64,000 nucleotides of DNA from Epiperipatus broadwayi (GCA_028023455.1 JAQFVV010012394.1:32020885-32084884), one strand, 5' to 3'. Numbered from the stretch's first letter, positions 22,440 through 34,238 are shown. Notes: a model not told the origin generated them from the letters alone. Program-made: numbers and translations.

Positions 22440-22750
22440 CTTATACAACATATAGCCACAGCTACCCTGGTCCTGTTCAGATTTTAATAATTTTCGACTA
22501 ATTTTCTTGAGAAAAGCGAGGCAATCGGAGGGTAGGGTGCGATTATTTCAGTCATGATCCATATGCGTTTGATATCCAATGACGGTGGCTGCTGACAATT
22601 GCCAGAAAGGCTGTCTTGATTTTAATCTGAGGAACTGATCAAACTAAAAATTAGTCGGATAATTTGTTAGCTCAATAAGCTTGCTGAATTCATTGATAAT
22701 TGCCAATCTGCGTCTGAGGTCAGCTGGAAAAGTATTTGAGAGTGCAGGAA
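22440..22750. other. less AT-rich block upstream of AIMP1
   Basis: Distinctly richer in G and C than its surroundings. On the minus strand, an acceptor-like AATTTTTAG is followed by 31 codons (QFLRLKSRQPFWQLSAATVI within them) to a TGA, which would suit a terminal exon. A second minus frame and a plus frame also stay open for more than 20 codons, so strand and frame cannot be decided. It may instead be promoter-proximal DNA of AIMP1, which starts some 430 bases to the right. Confidence 0.3.
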
Positions 22751-23182
22751 ATTATAAACTTCAAAGTTTACATTATTTAATACTAGTTTTAAAAAAAATC
22801 GTTATAATTTCTTTTTTAAAAAAATAATATTTTTTTAACTAACTTACAGTTTTAAGCTCATAATAAATAATATTAATATTGTAAATCAATACATTCAGTC
22901 CCTCTCATATTTTAACGTTGTAGAAATATTACTTTAGGACCGCACTTTTTCTATTTACAAATTGTAATTAGTTAACTAATTTATACCTTTTATAAAATAA
23001 AATAAAAACATTTTAAATTCAGTAATAATTAAATAAATATTTTCTCAAAGTGTTAACTGTTTAAAACATTGATTAATTAATTGAGAGATTATTCTTAACT
23101 GCGGAACATCTACGCTAACACGTTTTAATTTTTTCACCTTTTTAGTTAACCTTGTATTGGATTGTAACATTCTGCTTGAAAC

Positions 23183-24070
23183 ATGACTTCTATGGTGGAG
23201 CCTATAGTTACACGGCTTGAAGATAGAGCTTCTCGAGCGGAAAAAAATATTTTACAACTTAAAGAGCAATTATATACTATAAAAAGTCGTGCTCTTGAAC
23301 AATCAATAATGCAAGAACGATCTAGATTAGAGAAAGAAAATACTAAGTTGACTGAGGAAATCCGGCAATTAAAAGAAAGATTAAATGAGTTAGAGACAGG
23401 TACTAGTTCATCCGTATTATCTACTCCATTGCCAAACAAAGAAGAATTATCCATGAAAGCATTTCTCCCCAACTTAATGAATAAAAATGAAAGCGAACAT
23501 CAACCAAATGTTACTAAGCAAAAACCAGAAAAAAATAAGAAAATAGAAAGTGCTCCCAAAGCTGTTGAGAATGAAACAGTTGACGTTTCTCGTCTTGATT
23601 TTCGCATTGGTCGTATTGTTCAAGCTGCAAAACATCCAGAAGCTGACAGTCTTTATGTTGAAGAAGTTGATATTGGAGAAGGTAAAAATAGAACTGTTGT
23701 AAGCGGTCTCGTTAATCATGTTGCTGTAGAAGAACTTCAAAATCGACTCGTAGTTTTACTTTGCAATTTAAAACCAGCAAAAATGCGTGGAATTGTTTCG
23801 GAAGCTATGGTAATGTGCGCCAGCTCACCTGCAAAAGTAGAAGTACTAATTCCACCAGAAGGAAGTATTCCTGGTGATAAAATTGTTTTTGAAAAATATC
23901 CAGGGATTCCCGAAATCCTGCTAAATCCCAAGAAAAAAATATTTGAACAAATTCAGCCTGATTTACGTACATCTTCGGAAAAAATTGCTGCTTACAAAGG
24001 GGATCCTTTTATTGTACCGGGAAAAGGTATAATTGTTTCATCAACTTTAACAGACTGTCCCATTAAATAA
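23183..24070 (+). CDS. AIMP1: AIMP1 / p43 (EMAP-II precursor), multi-tRNA-synthetase scaffold
   Basis: A single uninterrupted frame of 295 codons; vertebrate AIMP1 is about 310 aa. Residues about 10-75 form a charged, leucine-rich coiled coil (ERSRLEKENTKLTEEIRQLK) that in this family binds arginyl-tRNA synthetase and other members of the complex. A K/E/P-rich linker follows. Residues 133-295 are the EMAP-II-type tRNA-binding OB-fold: LDFRIGRIVQAAKHPEADSL, RTVVSGLVNHV, CNLKPAKMRGIVSEAMVMC and LNPKKKIFEQIQPDL are family hallmarks. The protein acts in the cytosol, delivering tRNA to synthetases. The ATG is the first after a pyrimidine-rich CACCTTTTTAG at about 23143, which could be the acceptor of a 5' UTR intron. 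An AATAAA overlaps the stop codon. The lack of introns in the coding region is notable, and a decayed relative lies at 48583. Confidence 0.96.
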   Translation: MTSMVEPIVTRLEDRASRAEKNILQLKEQLYTIKSRALEQSIMQERSRLEKENTKLTEEIRQLKERLNELETGTSSSVLSTPLPNKEELSMKAFLPNLMNKNESEHQPNVTKQKPEKNKKIESAPKAVENETVDVSRLDFRIGRIVQAAKHPEADSLYVEEVDIGEGKNRTVVSGLVNHVAVEELQNRLVVLLCNLKPAKMRGIVSEAMVMCASSPAKVEVLIPPEGSIPGDKIVFEKYPGIPEILLNPKKKIFEQIQPDLRTSSEKIAAYKGDPFIVPGKGIIVSSTLTDCPIK

Positions 24071-24740
24071 ATGATCTAGTTACATCAGTCTGTGAGGTTG
24101 TTCATTTTTTTTTTTTTAATGAGATAATTATTTAATAGTCAATTAAAGATGTCCTGATGTTGACGTGCAATTAAAATTTTATAGAAAGATGAATATGCAA
24201 ATTTAATCTAAAATGATTATTCCCCTCTCAATAATAAGTTTAACAGTTTTTCACAGAAATTTAATCTGTTTTTCAATTACTTTGTTTGATTTATTCAATT
24301 AACATATTTTTTATTTTAGCTTTTAAGCTGATATGTTATTTTAATATAAAGCTTATTTAATTACTAGTTAGATTTTTTTTCCCAGAAGCTATGAATCCAA
24401 TATATCCTGTTTTGATTTAACTTGATGTATTCACATCTATAGGTACTTGCCATACCATTTCAGAACGAACTGATGAGTAGGTAACTAAATGGAAAGTCAT
24501 CAGATTTGATATTTAGAGTAGTAATCTCACTACCTTGTGAACACCCCAGTTCTACTTTTATAGTGATAAACTTTAATTATTTTTAAATTTTTGTTGTTAT
24601 AAATTAAGTGATTAAATTGAATGAACTTATTCTTGCTGCAATGATCCACATTAAATGCATGAGGATATGATTGTAGGTTTTTGATTGAGATGCTGTTTTG
24701 TGATATGATTTGAAAGTAAGTTTGATATATCTTGGATGGT
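24071..24740 (+). other. AIMP1 3' flank, AT-rich
   Basis: T-rich and A-rich sequence follows the stop. A T12-like run at about 24106 and AATATAAAG at about 24340 could lie in the 3' UTR. No second gene seen. Confidence 0.5.
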
Positions 24741-24749
24741 TCATTTTTA

Positions 24750-25275
24750 ACAGTTGCACACAATCCATATGCATAGTATGTTCCAATGAAAAGGTGACTG
24801 ATTCTTTCTCAAACCTGCCATATATGAATCAATGCATGATATTATGTAGTGACAGTTTAACATTTCACAACAGACTTTCATGTTCCTGCATAATAATGAG
24901 CTAAATGAAATATGATTCTTACCTTTGTAAATCATCTTTAATATTCTTGCAGTGATGAAACTTGTAAATCGCATGATAATATTTTTGCAACTCTTGGCTT
25001 TGCTATCATACAAAACTTAAATCATTTTGAATATTTCAGAAGCATTTTTTCCTAATCTAAAACAAAATTTAACGTTAGCTATGTTGTTCTATTATAGGAT
25101 AACATACAAAACATCACATTTTTTATCATCACTCATGATCCAGTTTTAAAATTTTTGTGCTGAGTAGCTAAATTATCTATAACATGCATTGATTCAGGAA
25201 TGGGACCACAGACAGATTGGAAAGAACCAATTGCCTGTCGCCTTTTCTTTGGAATATATTGTGTATGCATGGGAG
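24750..25275. repeat. inverted pair of dispersed repeat family C
   Basis: The minus strand of 24750-24840 (TTGATTCATATATGGCAGGT, CACCTTTTCATTGGAACATA) matches 25180-25275 on the plus strand (TTGATTCAGGAATGGGACCA, CGCCTTTTCTTTGGAATATA). Another copy is at 12141. Open frames across this region are by-products. Confidence 0.55.
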
Positions 25276-25439
25276 CAGTGCTTCTATCCACTAATTATAT
25301 CATTTTTAATATATTTTCATATTTACATTATGTTTTTAATGGTCATCGAATATTTTACGACTTGGTTTCAGAATTCTACAGACTGATAACATTTTCTCTA
25401 ACTCTTGAGCCATTGTCAAGTATATAAACGTGTGGAAAT

Positions 25440-26140
25440 ATATTAATAATTTTTATTAGTCATTCATTGGACTAAAGATTGTCCACTTAATGAGATTTCT
25501 GTAGTGGAATTTTCCACTCTTAAGCAAGATAAAGTCTGGTTTCTATCCACTTTTAATATCTTTTGGAAGAGTGTAATCAAACGTGATCCCAAGATCCACA
25601 TTTCATGCTGAAACAGGATTCATCAGTTGACCCAGATCACAATCTTAACATATACCTTTATCATTGTTCAGTATGATGTGTCAAACTAACCACCCTTACA
25701 ACATTGACACAAACCATTTAATGAAACTATGTTAATAATTTTATTAATCATTCATTAGATTAGAGATCCACTTAAGGAATATTTCTGTAGCGTATTTTTT
25801 ACTACACCACTCGTACAAAGTAGGAACTGATTTCTATCCATTTTTAACACTTTCCATTAAGTGGTTTCTGTCAAAGTTGTAAGGGTGGTAAGTTTGGTAT
25901 TGTCACTAATAATTGACTATATATACTGAACAATGATAAAGATATCTGTAAGAGATTGTGATCTAAGTCAACTATGTGCATCTTTGGGATCATATCTTTT
26001 TCACATATCTTTGGTCTTATGATTATGGTTATACCCCTCCACAAGATGTTAAAAAGAGATAGAAAGCAGTTCTTATCTTATGTGAGTGGTATAGTGAAAA
26101 TTACAGAAATATTCATGAGTGGAAGTAATTTTTAAATTCA
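25440..26140. repeat. nested foldback element
   Basis: The left arm (about 25470-25700) and right arm (about 25900-26140) are inverted copies, for example TCAGTTGACCCAGATCACAA against TTGTGATCTAAGTCAACT-like, and GGTTTCTATCCACTTTTAAT against AAAAAGAGATAGAAAGC-like. A third, direct copy of the outer part sits in the middle (25765-25870). This suggests one foldback inserted into, or recombined with, another. Confidence 0.65.
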
Positions 26141-26392
26141 TATTTAAAACATGCCATTATTTGCCAATGTTGTGAGATAATAGTTGAAGGATAACAATAA
26201 TAACCTAGAGTGTCTCTATCTCAGCAGAAGCTCTAGCATAATAGTTAAAAGTTAAATTATACATTATGGCAAATTTGCTATAGTTAATCAATTATTAAAA
26301 ATATTTTTATTAAAATTATTACATATCAGTAAGATAAGAGAATATTTCAATCAGTTTTTGGTTCATTTTTTTAACATTTTTGTAGTATATAT

Positions 26393-27374
26393 TGCACCGG
26401 ATACTTTATCCGATTCAAAAGTTCTATCACGTAAATTAAAACCAAATTCTATTTTTGTAAAATTTAAAAGAAAATAAATTAAAAGTTTAATATATGTAAT
26501 AACGCACATACTTATTTTATATAAAATCTTATATTTTAATTCTCAATCGATTTTAGTTTGAAATAGTTTTTTTTTAGAAGCTTGTTTTCTTTTAAAGCAA
26601 TTAAAAGCTAGCAGAGTTTAATCTTTTATAAAAAGTGTTTTAATTTAAAAAAAAAAAGATTTATTTATTTTTAAAGCTGAGATTTAGTCGGGCATTTTTT
26701 TTTTTAAATTAATTTTGTAAGATAAGGCCCGGTCAGATGTTTTTCTAATTAAGATTGGGCAGGAGATAGAGATATACCCTGGTTGAAACTTCTAATAAAA
26801 GATTGCGTGGGAGATAACAAAGGACATATATAGCTCTGGGTTATTTCAGATCGGGGGTCAGATTATTTATAGAGACTATTTTAGTCACTCAGCTTAATCA
26901 TTCAGAGTATTCTGTTATTGAACTGCTGCATAGTTGAATCAATTCTAATGTTCGTATTTGATATTTGTTCAACCGGAATCACTAAGTTGGATTTCTGTTA
27001 ACTGTCAGTAATTCTACTATTTGCCATGATAATAGCGGCTGTCCGGATGTTATGTCTATAATCTAAGCCATGAAGAATCTCCATAACATGAGCTAAACCT
27101 TTCCAAGGGTGAACCTCCAGAGCTCCAAAATTTGTGACTACAATCATGACCTAAGTGATCCCGATAATGCCTCCATCCTACTGAAGCTGTAGTAAATTAA
27201 ATTCAACATATAGGACTCTTTATAAACTGAACTTGCATGACCAACAGAAATCAATATTACCTCTAGATAACTCACCTTTCCATATTAAAACCAGGGCTAA
27301 ATCTAGTTAAGTTTCTATCAATTCACAGTTTAGTCTTAAAAGAAATTATTTTTATACTGTGTGACCTATTAATT
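26393..27374 (+). repeat. 5' LTR of non-autonomous LTR element
   Basis: Nearly 1 kb matching 29830-30817 in the same orientation, with roughly one difference per ten bases by eye. Both begin TGnAC(C/T)G(G/A)ATACTTTATC and end near TGTGTGACCTATTAATT. The exact right boundary is unclear because no CA end is evident. Confidence 0.85.
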
Positions 27375-28184
27375 TAAATATTAATTATTTATGTATTTTT
27401 TTTTTGTATTGAAGTCTTAGTGGTAAGATTTTCATCTTGAAATATTACTTATCTGACAGTGTATAGTGAGTTATATCTTGTATGCTTAATGTTTTCTCTG
27501 TTATATTACTAACCCTTGATAAATACTCAGGCCAATAATAATAATTTTTTTTTACTTGTCCTTTTTATTTTATTTGTCATTAAACTTAATCAAATTAAAT
27601 TTGCGTTTTCTGCAGACTGCAGATCTTTTGGCTGGCGGTTTATCGAGTTATTGTCCTGTTTTCTTAGTGATTTTATTTTTTGTAGTTCGGATTATGTAGT
27701 CCGTAATTTTTTCTTGTGTGAAACGAACCTTGGCTGGTTTAAACATATCTGACCATGGGCGTTTTGCAAAATTAGGACATTCTTAGTTTCGACGTTTCTT
27801 TTCTGGGCTAAGAAAAGCTAGTTTGTGCTGTTTCGTTGGTTCTTCGCAAACATCCGGTATTTCTAAATCTCTGAGAAAATTGGGATTGATTTAGGTGAAC
27901 CACTAGCAAAAGTGATAGGCCCATTTTATGTCATAGGTGAGAAATAATCTTATCTGCCTGGGTGATTAATGTACTAATACTCTCATACACTCTTGGATAA
28001 AAATATGCTAAGAAAATGTAGGTCAGGTTTTTCGTTCTTTATTCATTCTATGTTTAATAAATTTTAAAGTTCTTTTAAGTACTTTGGCCGATGTTTGTCT
28101 CAGTGCTTTCTTTTCTCAATTGTCTGAACAATATTCTCGAACTCTCCCTGGGTCTGGTCAATGCCAAATCATCATTGCCATTAA

Positions 28185-28251
28185 CTTTTGATCACCGTAT
28201 ATAAATTTTTCCGGTACGTAGTGACCTGGTGGTGCCCTCGGTGATCAAAAG
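28185..28251 (+). repeat. 13-bp perfect hairpin in LTR element leader
   Basis: CTTTTGATCACCG (28185-28197) and CGGTGATCAAAAG (28239-28251) enclose 41 bases. It lies in the untranslated leader upstream of the gag-like region, where retroelements often carry packaging or dimerisation structures. That role is only inferred. Confidence 0.75.
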
Positions 28252-28659
28252 GAGAAATAACCATCTGGTACATAAGTATATAAATTTGGGTGCAATCAAT
28301 GTAGGGGCTCCAAAGTAATAATCCATGTTAGATTTGTTCACAGTTAAGAAACATGTCAGGGATAGGAGACAAGATTTAGGTATTAGGGATCAGTTTGTGC
28401 TAGTCAGAGTGTAGGGGATTCATCTTTTATAATGAAAAATAAACAATTGAACAGCATTTTCCTTAGAGTCATTACTGAACATATGAGTTAGTCAAATAAA
28501 TAGTAAGAAGTTATATAGTTTTTTTTTTAAAAAAAAGAGAAAATATTCAGGAATTTGTTTAAAACAAAGATTGAAAAAATTAATAAGTAGATTTGGAAGA
28601 AAAGTTTCATTCATAATTTAAGTAAAAAGTTAGATATAGCAGGCTTAATCTTATCTTGA

Positions 28660-29330
28660 AAATGGAAGATAAAGAAGAATGCGATAGGGAGACAGGTTTG
28701 GAAGAAAGTCCTATGTCGTTCAAAAACCCTCACTAGAAAATGAAGAGAGTGAGTCACAGATGATGGTGAAAATGATAAAAGCCAAGATGAAAGAAATATG
28801 ACAACAGTTACTGGAAATGAAGCAAAATCAGATGATGGTGATGATGTTGAAGATGATAAAAGCCAAGGTGAAAGAAACATGACAAGAATTACTGGAAATG
28901 AAGCAAAATCAGCAGGATATAATAAAAGAAAATAGAGAAATAAAACAGTCAACAAACAATATTGGAAGAGCTCAGAGCCGAAATAAAAGGAATGAGACAG
29001 GAAACATTGGAGAATGTTGAGAAAAATCAGGCAGATATAGAAGTGATAGAGAAATATTTGAATAAGGAGATTCAGGAAATTGAAATAGTCCAAATATGAA
29101 AGAAGTGAAAGATTAGTTAGAACAAGATAAAACAACACAAATAGAATTGGAGATGTTAAAGGAGGAAGGAATTCAGAGAGAAATAGAGCAGGGGATTGAT
29201 GGTGTTGTCAGAAAATTAGAAAAGGTGTTTCAAGACATTGAGGAAAGTAATGATAATTTGAAAACAGGTGCAACAAATGTGTGTTGATATAACAAAAGGA
29301 CTCAAGTATAAGCTAGCTGGAATAGAGAAT
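28660..29330 (+). pseudogene. broken gag-like coiled-coil reading frame
   Basis: Begins MEDKEECDRETGLEESPMSF at 28660 and stops after about 23 codons. Further K/E/Q-rich pieces follow in other frames (for example ITGNEAKSAGYNKRK, LEMLKEEGIQREIEQGIDGV). A direct duplication of roughly 60-70 bases (GAAAGAAATATGACA..., GAAAGAAACATGACA...) lies at 28785-28910. The heptad-like charge pattern suits the coiled-coil part of a gag protein. Frameshifts and stops leave no intact product. The long minus-strand frame at 28611-29138 is its antisense shadow. Confidence 0.55.
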
Positions 29331-29732
29331 AAACATAGGGCGTTCAAGACTGAAAACAAACAGTATGAAATAGAAGCTACTTACAAAGCAATCTTGACTA
29401 TTCTTTCCATTTTCTAATGTTGATACTCTCAAGTGTAATGAGAGACTCTTTAAAGAAAGGTGTTTTACTCTGCCAAAGAGTTCAGATATGCAAGGTAGAA
29501 TATAAGACAAAACATGAAAGGGTTAAGACAAAAGTTTATAAGCTAGGAAAAGTGAACATAAGAAAAGTAATCTATCAGAAAGCTAGTTGAAAGAATCACC
29601 TGACCGAGTTTAGAGTTAGGGTATTCAGGTGGATTTTTTTTTAAGAAAAAAAAAAGGAAAAGGGACTTGATTACGTGATTATGAAAATGGAAAAATTTAT
29701 TAATATAAAATAAATTGTTTAGACAGTCAGCT

Positions 29733-29745
29733 GGGGGGGGGGGGG
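29733..29745 (+). repeat. G13 homopolymer
   Basis: Thirteen consecutive G in a strongly AT-rich setting, just inside the 3' LTR of the gag-only element. It may be the remnant of a purine tract or a slippage product. Confidence 0.95.
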
Positions 29746-29829
29746 TTAAATGTTTGGGGCTAAAGTTTAAAAAAAAAAAAACAGCAAAGAAATGCTTTTA
29801 TTATTTTTTTTGTGGTGTGATGGGACAGT

Positions 29830-30817
29830 TGAACTGAATACTTTATCTGATTCAAAAGTTCTACCACGTAAATTAAAGCCAAATTCTATTTTTGTAAAAT
29901 TTAAAAGAAAATAAAAGTTTCATATGTGTAATAATGCACATACTTATTTTATGTTAAAATCTTATATTTTAATTCTCAATCGATTTTAGTTTGAAATAGT
30001 TTTTTGTAGAAGCTTGTTTTCTTTTAAAGCAGTTAAAAACTAGCAGAGTTTAATTAATACTTTTATAAAAGTATTTTAATTTTAAAAAAGGTTGATTTAT
30101 TTTTAAAGCTGAGATTTAGTTTGGCTTTTTTTTTTTTAAATTAATTTTGTAAGATAACGCCATGGTCAGATGTTGTTTTTCTAATTAAGATTGGGCGGGA
30201 GGTAGAGATTTACCCTGGTTGAAACTTATAATAAAAGATTGCACGTGAGATAACAAAGGATATATATAGCTCTGGGTTATTTCAGATCGGGATCAGATTA
30301 TTTATAGAGATTATTTTACTCACTCAGATTATTCATCCAGAGTTTTCTGTTATTTAACTGCTGCATAGTTGAATCGATTCTAATTTTCATATTTGATATT
30401 TGTTCAACCGGAATCACTAAGTTGGATTTCTATTAACTGTCAATAATTCTACTGTTTGCCATGATAGTGATGGTCTTCCAGATGTCATGTCTATAATCTA
30501 TGCCAGGAAGAATTTCCATAATGTGATGTGTTAAACCTTTCCTAGGATGAACCTCTGGAGCTCCAAAATTGTGACTACAATCATGACCTAAGTGCTTAGT
30601 CCAGAAATGATCCCAATAATGCTTCCACTCTCCTGAACCTGTAGTAAATTAAAGCCTACGTATAGGACTCTTTACAAACTGAACTTTGCGTGATCAACAG
30701 AAATCAATATTACCTCCTTTCCATATTAAAACCAGGGCTAAATCTCTAGTTAAGTTTCTATCAAGTCTCATTTTAATCTTAAAAGAAATTATTTTTATAC
30801 TGTGTGACCTATTAATT
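29830..30817 (+). repeat. 3' LTR of non-autonomous LTR element
   Basis: Partner of 26393-27374, with shared blocks such as GGAATCACTAAGTTGGATTT and GTAGTAAATTAAA and small indels throughout. Upstream of it there is no clear purine tract immediately adjacent. Confidence 0.85.
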
Positions 30818-30959
30818 AACCATCCGGTATAATATAATATATATTTTTTTACAATTGTATCTTTCGAAATAAACAAATTTATTGATAATTGTTATATAAT
30901 TGATTCTTTATTGACAAGATCAATTGAATCTGAATTTTATAAATACATGAGCAATAATA

Positions 30960-31300
30960 AAAATCAACCATTATTGCTCCATTGCAGAATGAAGATCTCT
31001 AAGATGTTGAATCCTAGCCTCTTGTCTCCACAGCACACCAATAAACTTCCTTATTTCATCCCCTATCTACAATTTCTTGGGATCCAGTTTAAAATTTCAG
31101 CTGTCCCAATTATTATCATCTCTCCTAGTAATGTGATATAATACCTGATTTCTCACCCATGTTGTTTGTTTTCAATCTCTTATTGCTTCTATCACAAGTG
31201 TCTCCATACTACATAGAGTGGTCTAAATTGCTCTTCTGATAATTATCCAAATCTCAGATTCATAAATAAGAATTGATAAAACAAATATTACAAATCGGAA
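30960..31300 (-). mobile_element. RTE 3'-end fragment
   Basis: Matches the C-terminal part of the RTE frame at 34744-35150 (GCTCCATTGCAGAATGAAG, TTTCTTGGGATCCAGTTTAA, CTCAGATTCATAAATAAGAA). It is 5'-truncated and broken by indels. Confidence 0.85.
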
Positions 31301-32292
31301 ATGATAAATTTGTGATGCACTACTTTGTTTAATAAGATATAAAGATAAAAACAAATTTAATGGACAATGCCTTTGTTTCTAATGAAAAAGAACATACAAA
31401 ATTTAACTTTAATTTTAAAGATTTAACAATTTGTTTAAAGCTCAAAAGAGACATAAAATATTGTTAAATTATCTAAAAATGTCTTGATTTATATTTCAAT
31501 TCACAATGAAAGGATGTAAATGCTTTCCCTTTCTAATCTTTATGTCTGTTTTTTATTGTTCTGCATTTCTTGTGTTAAATTGACTTTTTATTATTATTTG
31601 AATGTTGCATGTCAGGTAGAGCTAATGAGAAAAAGTGAAAAGATTCCCCTTCTAGACCATATCAAAAAGTTAAATATTAATATTTCTGATTTCTAAGAAT
31701 TAAAAGAGAGAGAATTAGTCTGTTATTGGTTATGTTATTATTTTTAATAAAATAAAAATGTCATTTGAAATTATAAAAAAACTGGGGAAAATATTCAATT
31801 GGGAATATTATTGGTTAATAATAAATGCCAAAACATAACAGCTTGAAAGATGATATTTGCATATTTATATAACGTATTTCTATAGCTTTGAATTTGGGAT
31901 TAATGAAAGGAGCACATGAATTCTGATGAAAAACACTACATACATTCCCATTGGATTCAAAGTTCACTGTATATGCCATCAAATCTATATTGACTTTTGA
32001 GAATCTTATCTAGTTTGTTTTTTTCACCTTTTTATCAAATTATGAACATAATATGTGGAAGTCATTTAAAACTGGTTTCCCCTATCAACTGTAGCCAATT
32101 TCATAAACAAAACAATAAAAGTAAAATAAAATAGAAACAAATCATAAGATATAGATCATATTCTAAAGAATTTTTAGACACTAGCAGAGATTTTTCTGTA
32201 GTTGTTATAAGCTTGAATAATGAAGATTGAAATGATTTCTTTTGGCCATAAACGATTAAAATTATCAATATTATTAATAAATATTAAAGTTA

Positions 32293-32361
32293 ATGGCAGC
32301 ACTCAGCTATGAATATGAAGTCCAAGAATTTCAAAAGTGCTCAGCGCAGTTAAACATATAA
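32293..32361 (+). CDS. possible short exon or C-terminus
   Basis: ATG is followed by 21 further codons to a TAA, giving MAALSYEYEVQEFQKCSAQL plus two residues. The composition is unlike the surrounding AT-rich DNA. A weak acceptor (AATATTAAAG) precedes it, and upstream codons are partly open. It is too short to identify and may be chance. Confidence 0.15.
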   Translation: MAALSYEYEVQEFQKCSAQLNI

Positions 32362-34178
32362 TTTTACAATATTAAACTTCTCTAACCTAAGCGTGTTAGC
32401 GCAGAATTATTGATATGTATTTTAAGTAAATGTATTTTCTTTCCAAATTGTTCAATGAATTAAAAAAATGGTTATTAGTATCTATTGTTTCAGTCGTGCA
32501 ATAGATACTATGGATATTTTAATCTTTTTTGGATGATATTTGTCTAATTTCTAGACACGTTTTCCCTTGATTCTTTGTGATATAATGTTATTATTTTTAG
32601 AAACATTAGTATTTCACATAAATCAGTTTTTTTTTAATATTCCTATTTATTTTTATGGAGGCATTCTTTCTCAAAACAATTTTCTGTTGTACATGAGTTC
32701 TAACTTGCTTCTTTAAACTGAATTCATGAGAATATGACAGTTGTTTGCAGGAAAATTGAAGCATGAAATTCTTAGTATTGTTTTAACTACATGTATATTA
32801 TTGAAACGGACAAAAAATACTGGATTCCATATTGAATTAAAATAGAGAAATACTATAATGATACTTAGAAGCTTCCCTTGCATTTATCTTCACGGTAATT
32901 TCACTTTTTTTTTTTTAATCGGCAATTTTTACATTGATTACATCATTTTTGTTCATTTTTATAAAAACTGAAAGATTAGAATTAAATTGTGAATCAGGTG
33001 AAACTTCATTTTCTATCTGCTTTTTTTACATGTCAAAATAATATTTTTCAAAACAAGTACATATTTTGTTTTACTAATTATTACTATAACCATCTTCCTG
33101 TTTGATTATTATTTGATAAAAAAAACTTAATTGCTCTAAATTTTAATAGCTTATTTATAAAGATAATTATTTGTTTATGAAAATATTCAGTCCTTAATTG
33201 ACTTTTTGAAAATAAAAATATTACTTGATATTGCATTTTAAATTTAATTATTTAATAAAAATACTGTATTTAAATATTTCATGAATTTTATTTAAGAAAA
33301 ATATTTCTTTTACAACTATAATTTTTAATATTCATTACACACTGACAAATTTATTAAGTTTTATAACTAATATTTTCCATATCTCAGAATGTTTATAATT
33401 TTTAGTTTTGTTGCTGTTCATAATTTTTCAACAACTGCTATTTCCAACTCTTTATTTTTAATGAATTAACTTTCTCTAAAATACCTTTTAAAGTCTTTTT
33501 ATTAGATTATATGTAAAACACAATTCAGATTTAATATTTCATTTCTTTATTGTTTAAAGAATTATTAAATGTTGGGAATTGAGATTATTAAGATCCCTCT
33601 TTCGAACTCCACTAATGATTTGCCAGGATTTATTCTTTATTACATTTCTACAAGTTCAAAGTATTTTTTAGAAATATAAATTTATAAATGAAATCATTCT
33701 TAAAAAATATTTCAGTTTTGCAAATATAGAAAAAAAAAATAACTTAAATATGTAATTTCGCAATTTCTGATAAAAATGATTATGAACAAATTAAAATTTA
33801 TTTTAATTTCATTTTTAAAACTCAAACAAATTTGCATCTATGTCGTATAAAGCAAGGAAATTATGTTTTAAAACTTAATAGTTATTAAAAAGTGACAAAA
33901 AATCACAACTGTAGTGATTATAAAAGTTATTACCAGGAAGTGAGCTAATCTAGTTCAAATCCATAAGTTGGGGTAGTGTCCCAATAGTTACTTCTGGTGA
34001 TCGATTCAATGCTATCTCAAAATGTAATTTTACTTTTATCTATTTTTGGTAATGTCATACCTTACACCTATATATGTATAGGTTAAATAATAGATATGGA
34101 CGCCACTTTCCTTTAGAAAGATTATTTTGGAAGAGCTGCCGTTCATTCATCATCACAATTTTTCTATTTACATATCAG

Positions 34179-34238
34179 CTAAAAACGGCCTTAGAACTTG
34201 TTTCTTTGGAGATAAGACGAATTGTAGCTTATAATTAA
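34179..34238 (+). CDS. possible terminal exon
   Basis: A good acceptor (ATTTTTCTATTTACATATCAG) is followed by 19 codons, LKTALELVSLEIRRIVAYN, then TAA. No domain recognised. It does not join in phase to the frame at 32293 with the donors I can see. Confidence 0.15.
   Translation, partial: LKTALELVSLEIRRIVAYN

Larger units (their letters stand above)
26393..30817 (+). mobile_element. gag-only LTR retrotransposon
   Basis: Two direct LTRs of about 980 bases bound 2.45 kb of internal DNA. The interior has a long non-coding leader (27375 to about 28650) and then a purine-rich, coiled-coil gag-like region. No protease, reverse transcriptase, RNase H or integrase motif was found, so the element must have moved using proteins of another element. 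A 13-G run at 29733-29745 lies about 85 bases before the 3' LTR. Strand is set by the gag-like frames. Clade not assigned. Confidence 0.8.

Noticed and set aside
23146-23472. 108-codon minus frame over the AIMP1 start
   Set aside because: Antisense shadow of the conserved AIMP1 coiled-coil region.
27600-27700. Primer-binding site of the gag-only LTR element (TTTGGCTGGCGG or CTGGTGGTGCCCTCGG)
   Set aside because: Both lie hundreds of bases from the apparent LTR end, and neither could be matched to a tRNA 3' end with confidence.
28611-29138. 175-codon minus-strand frame rich in F, L, S, Y
   Set aside because: It is the antisense of the purine-rich gag-like region of the LTR element; composition and repeats follow from that.
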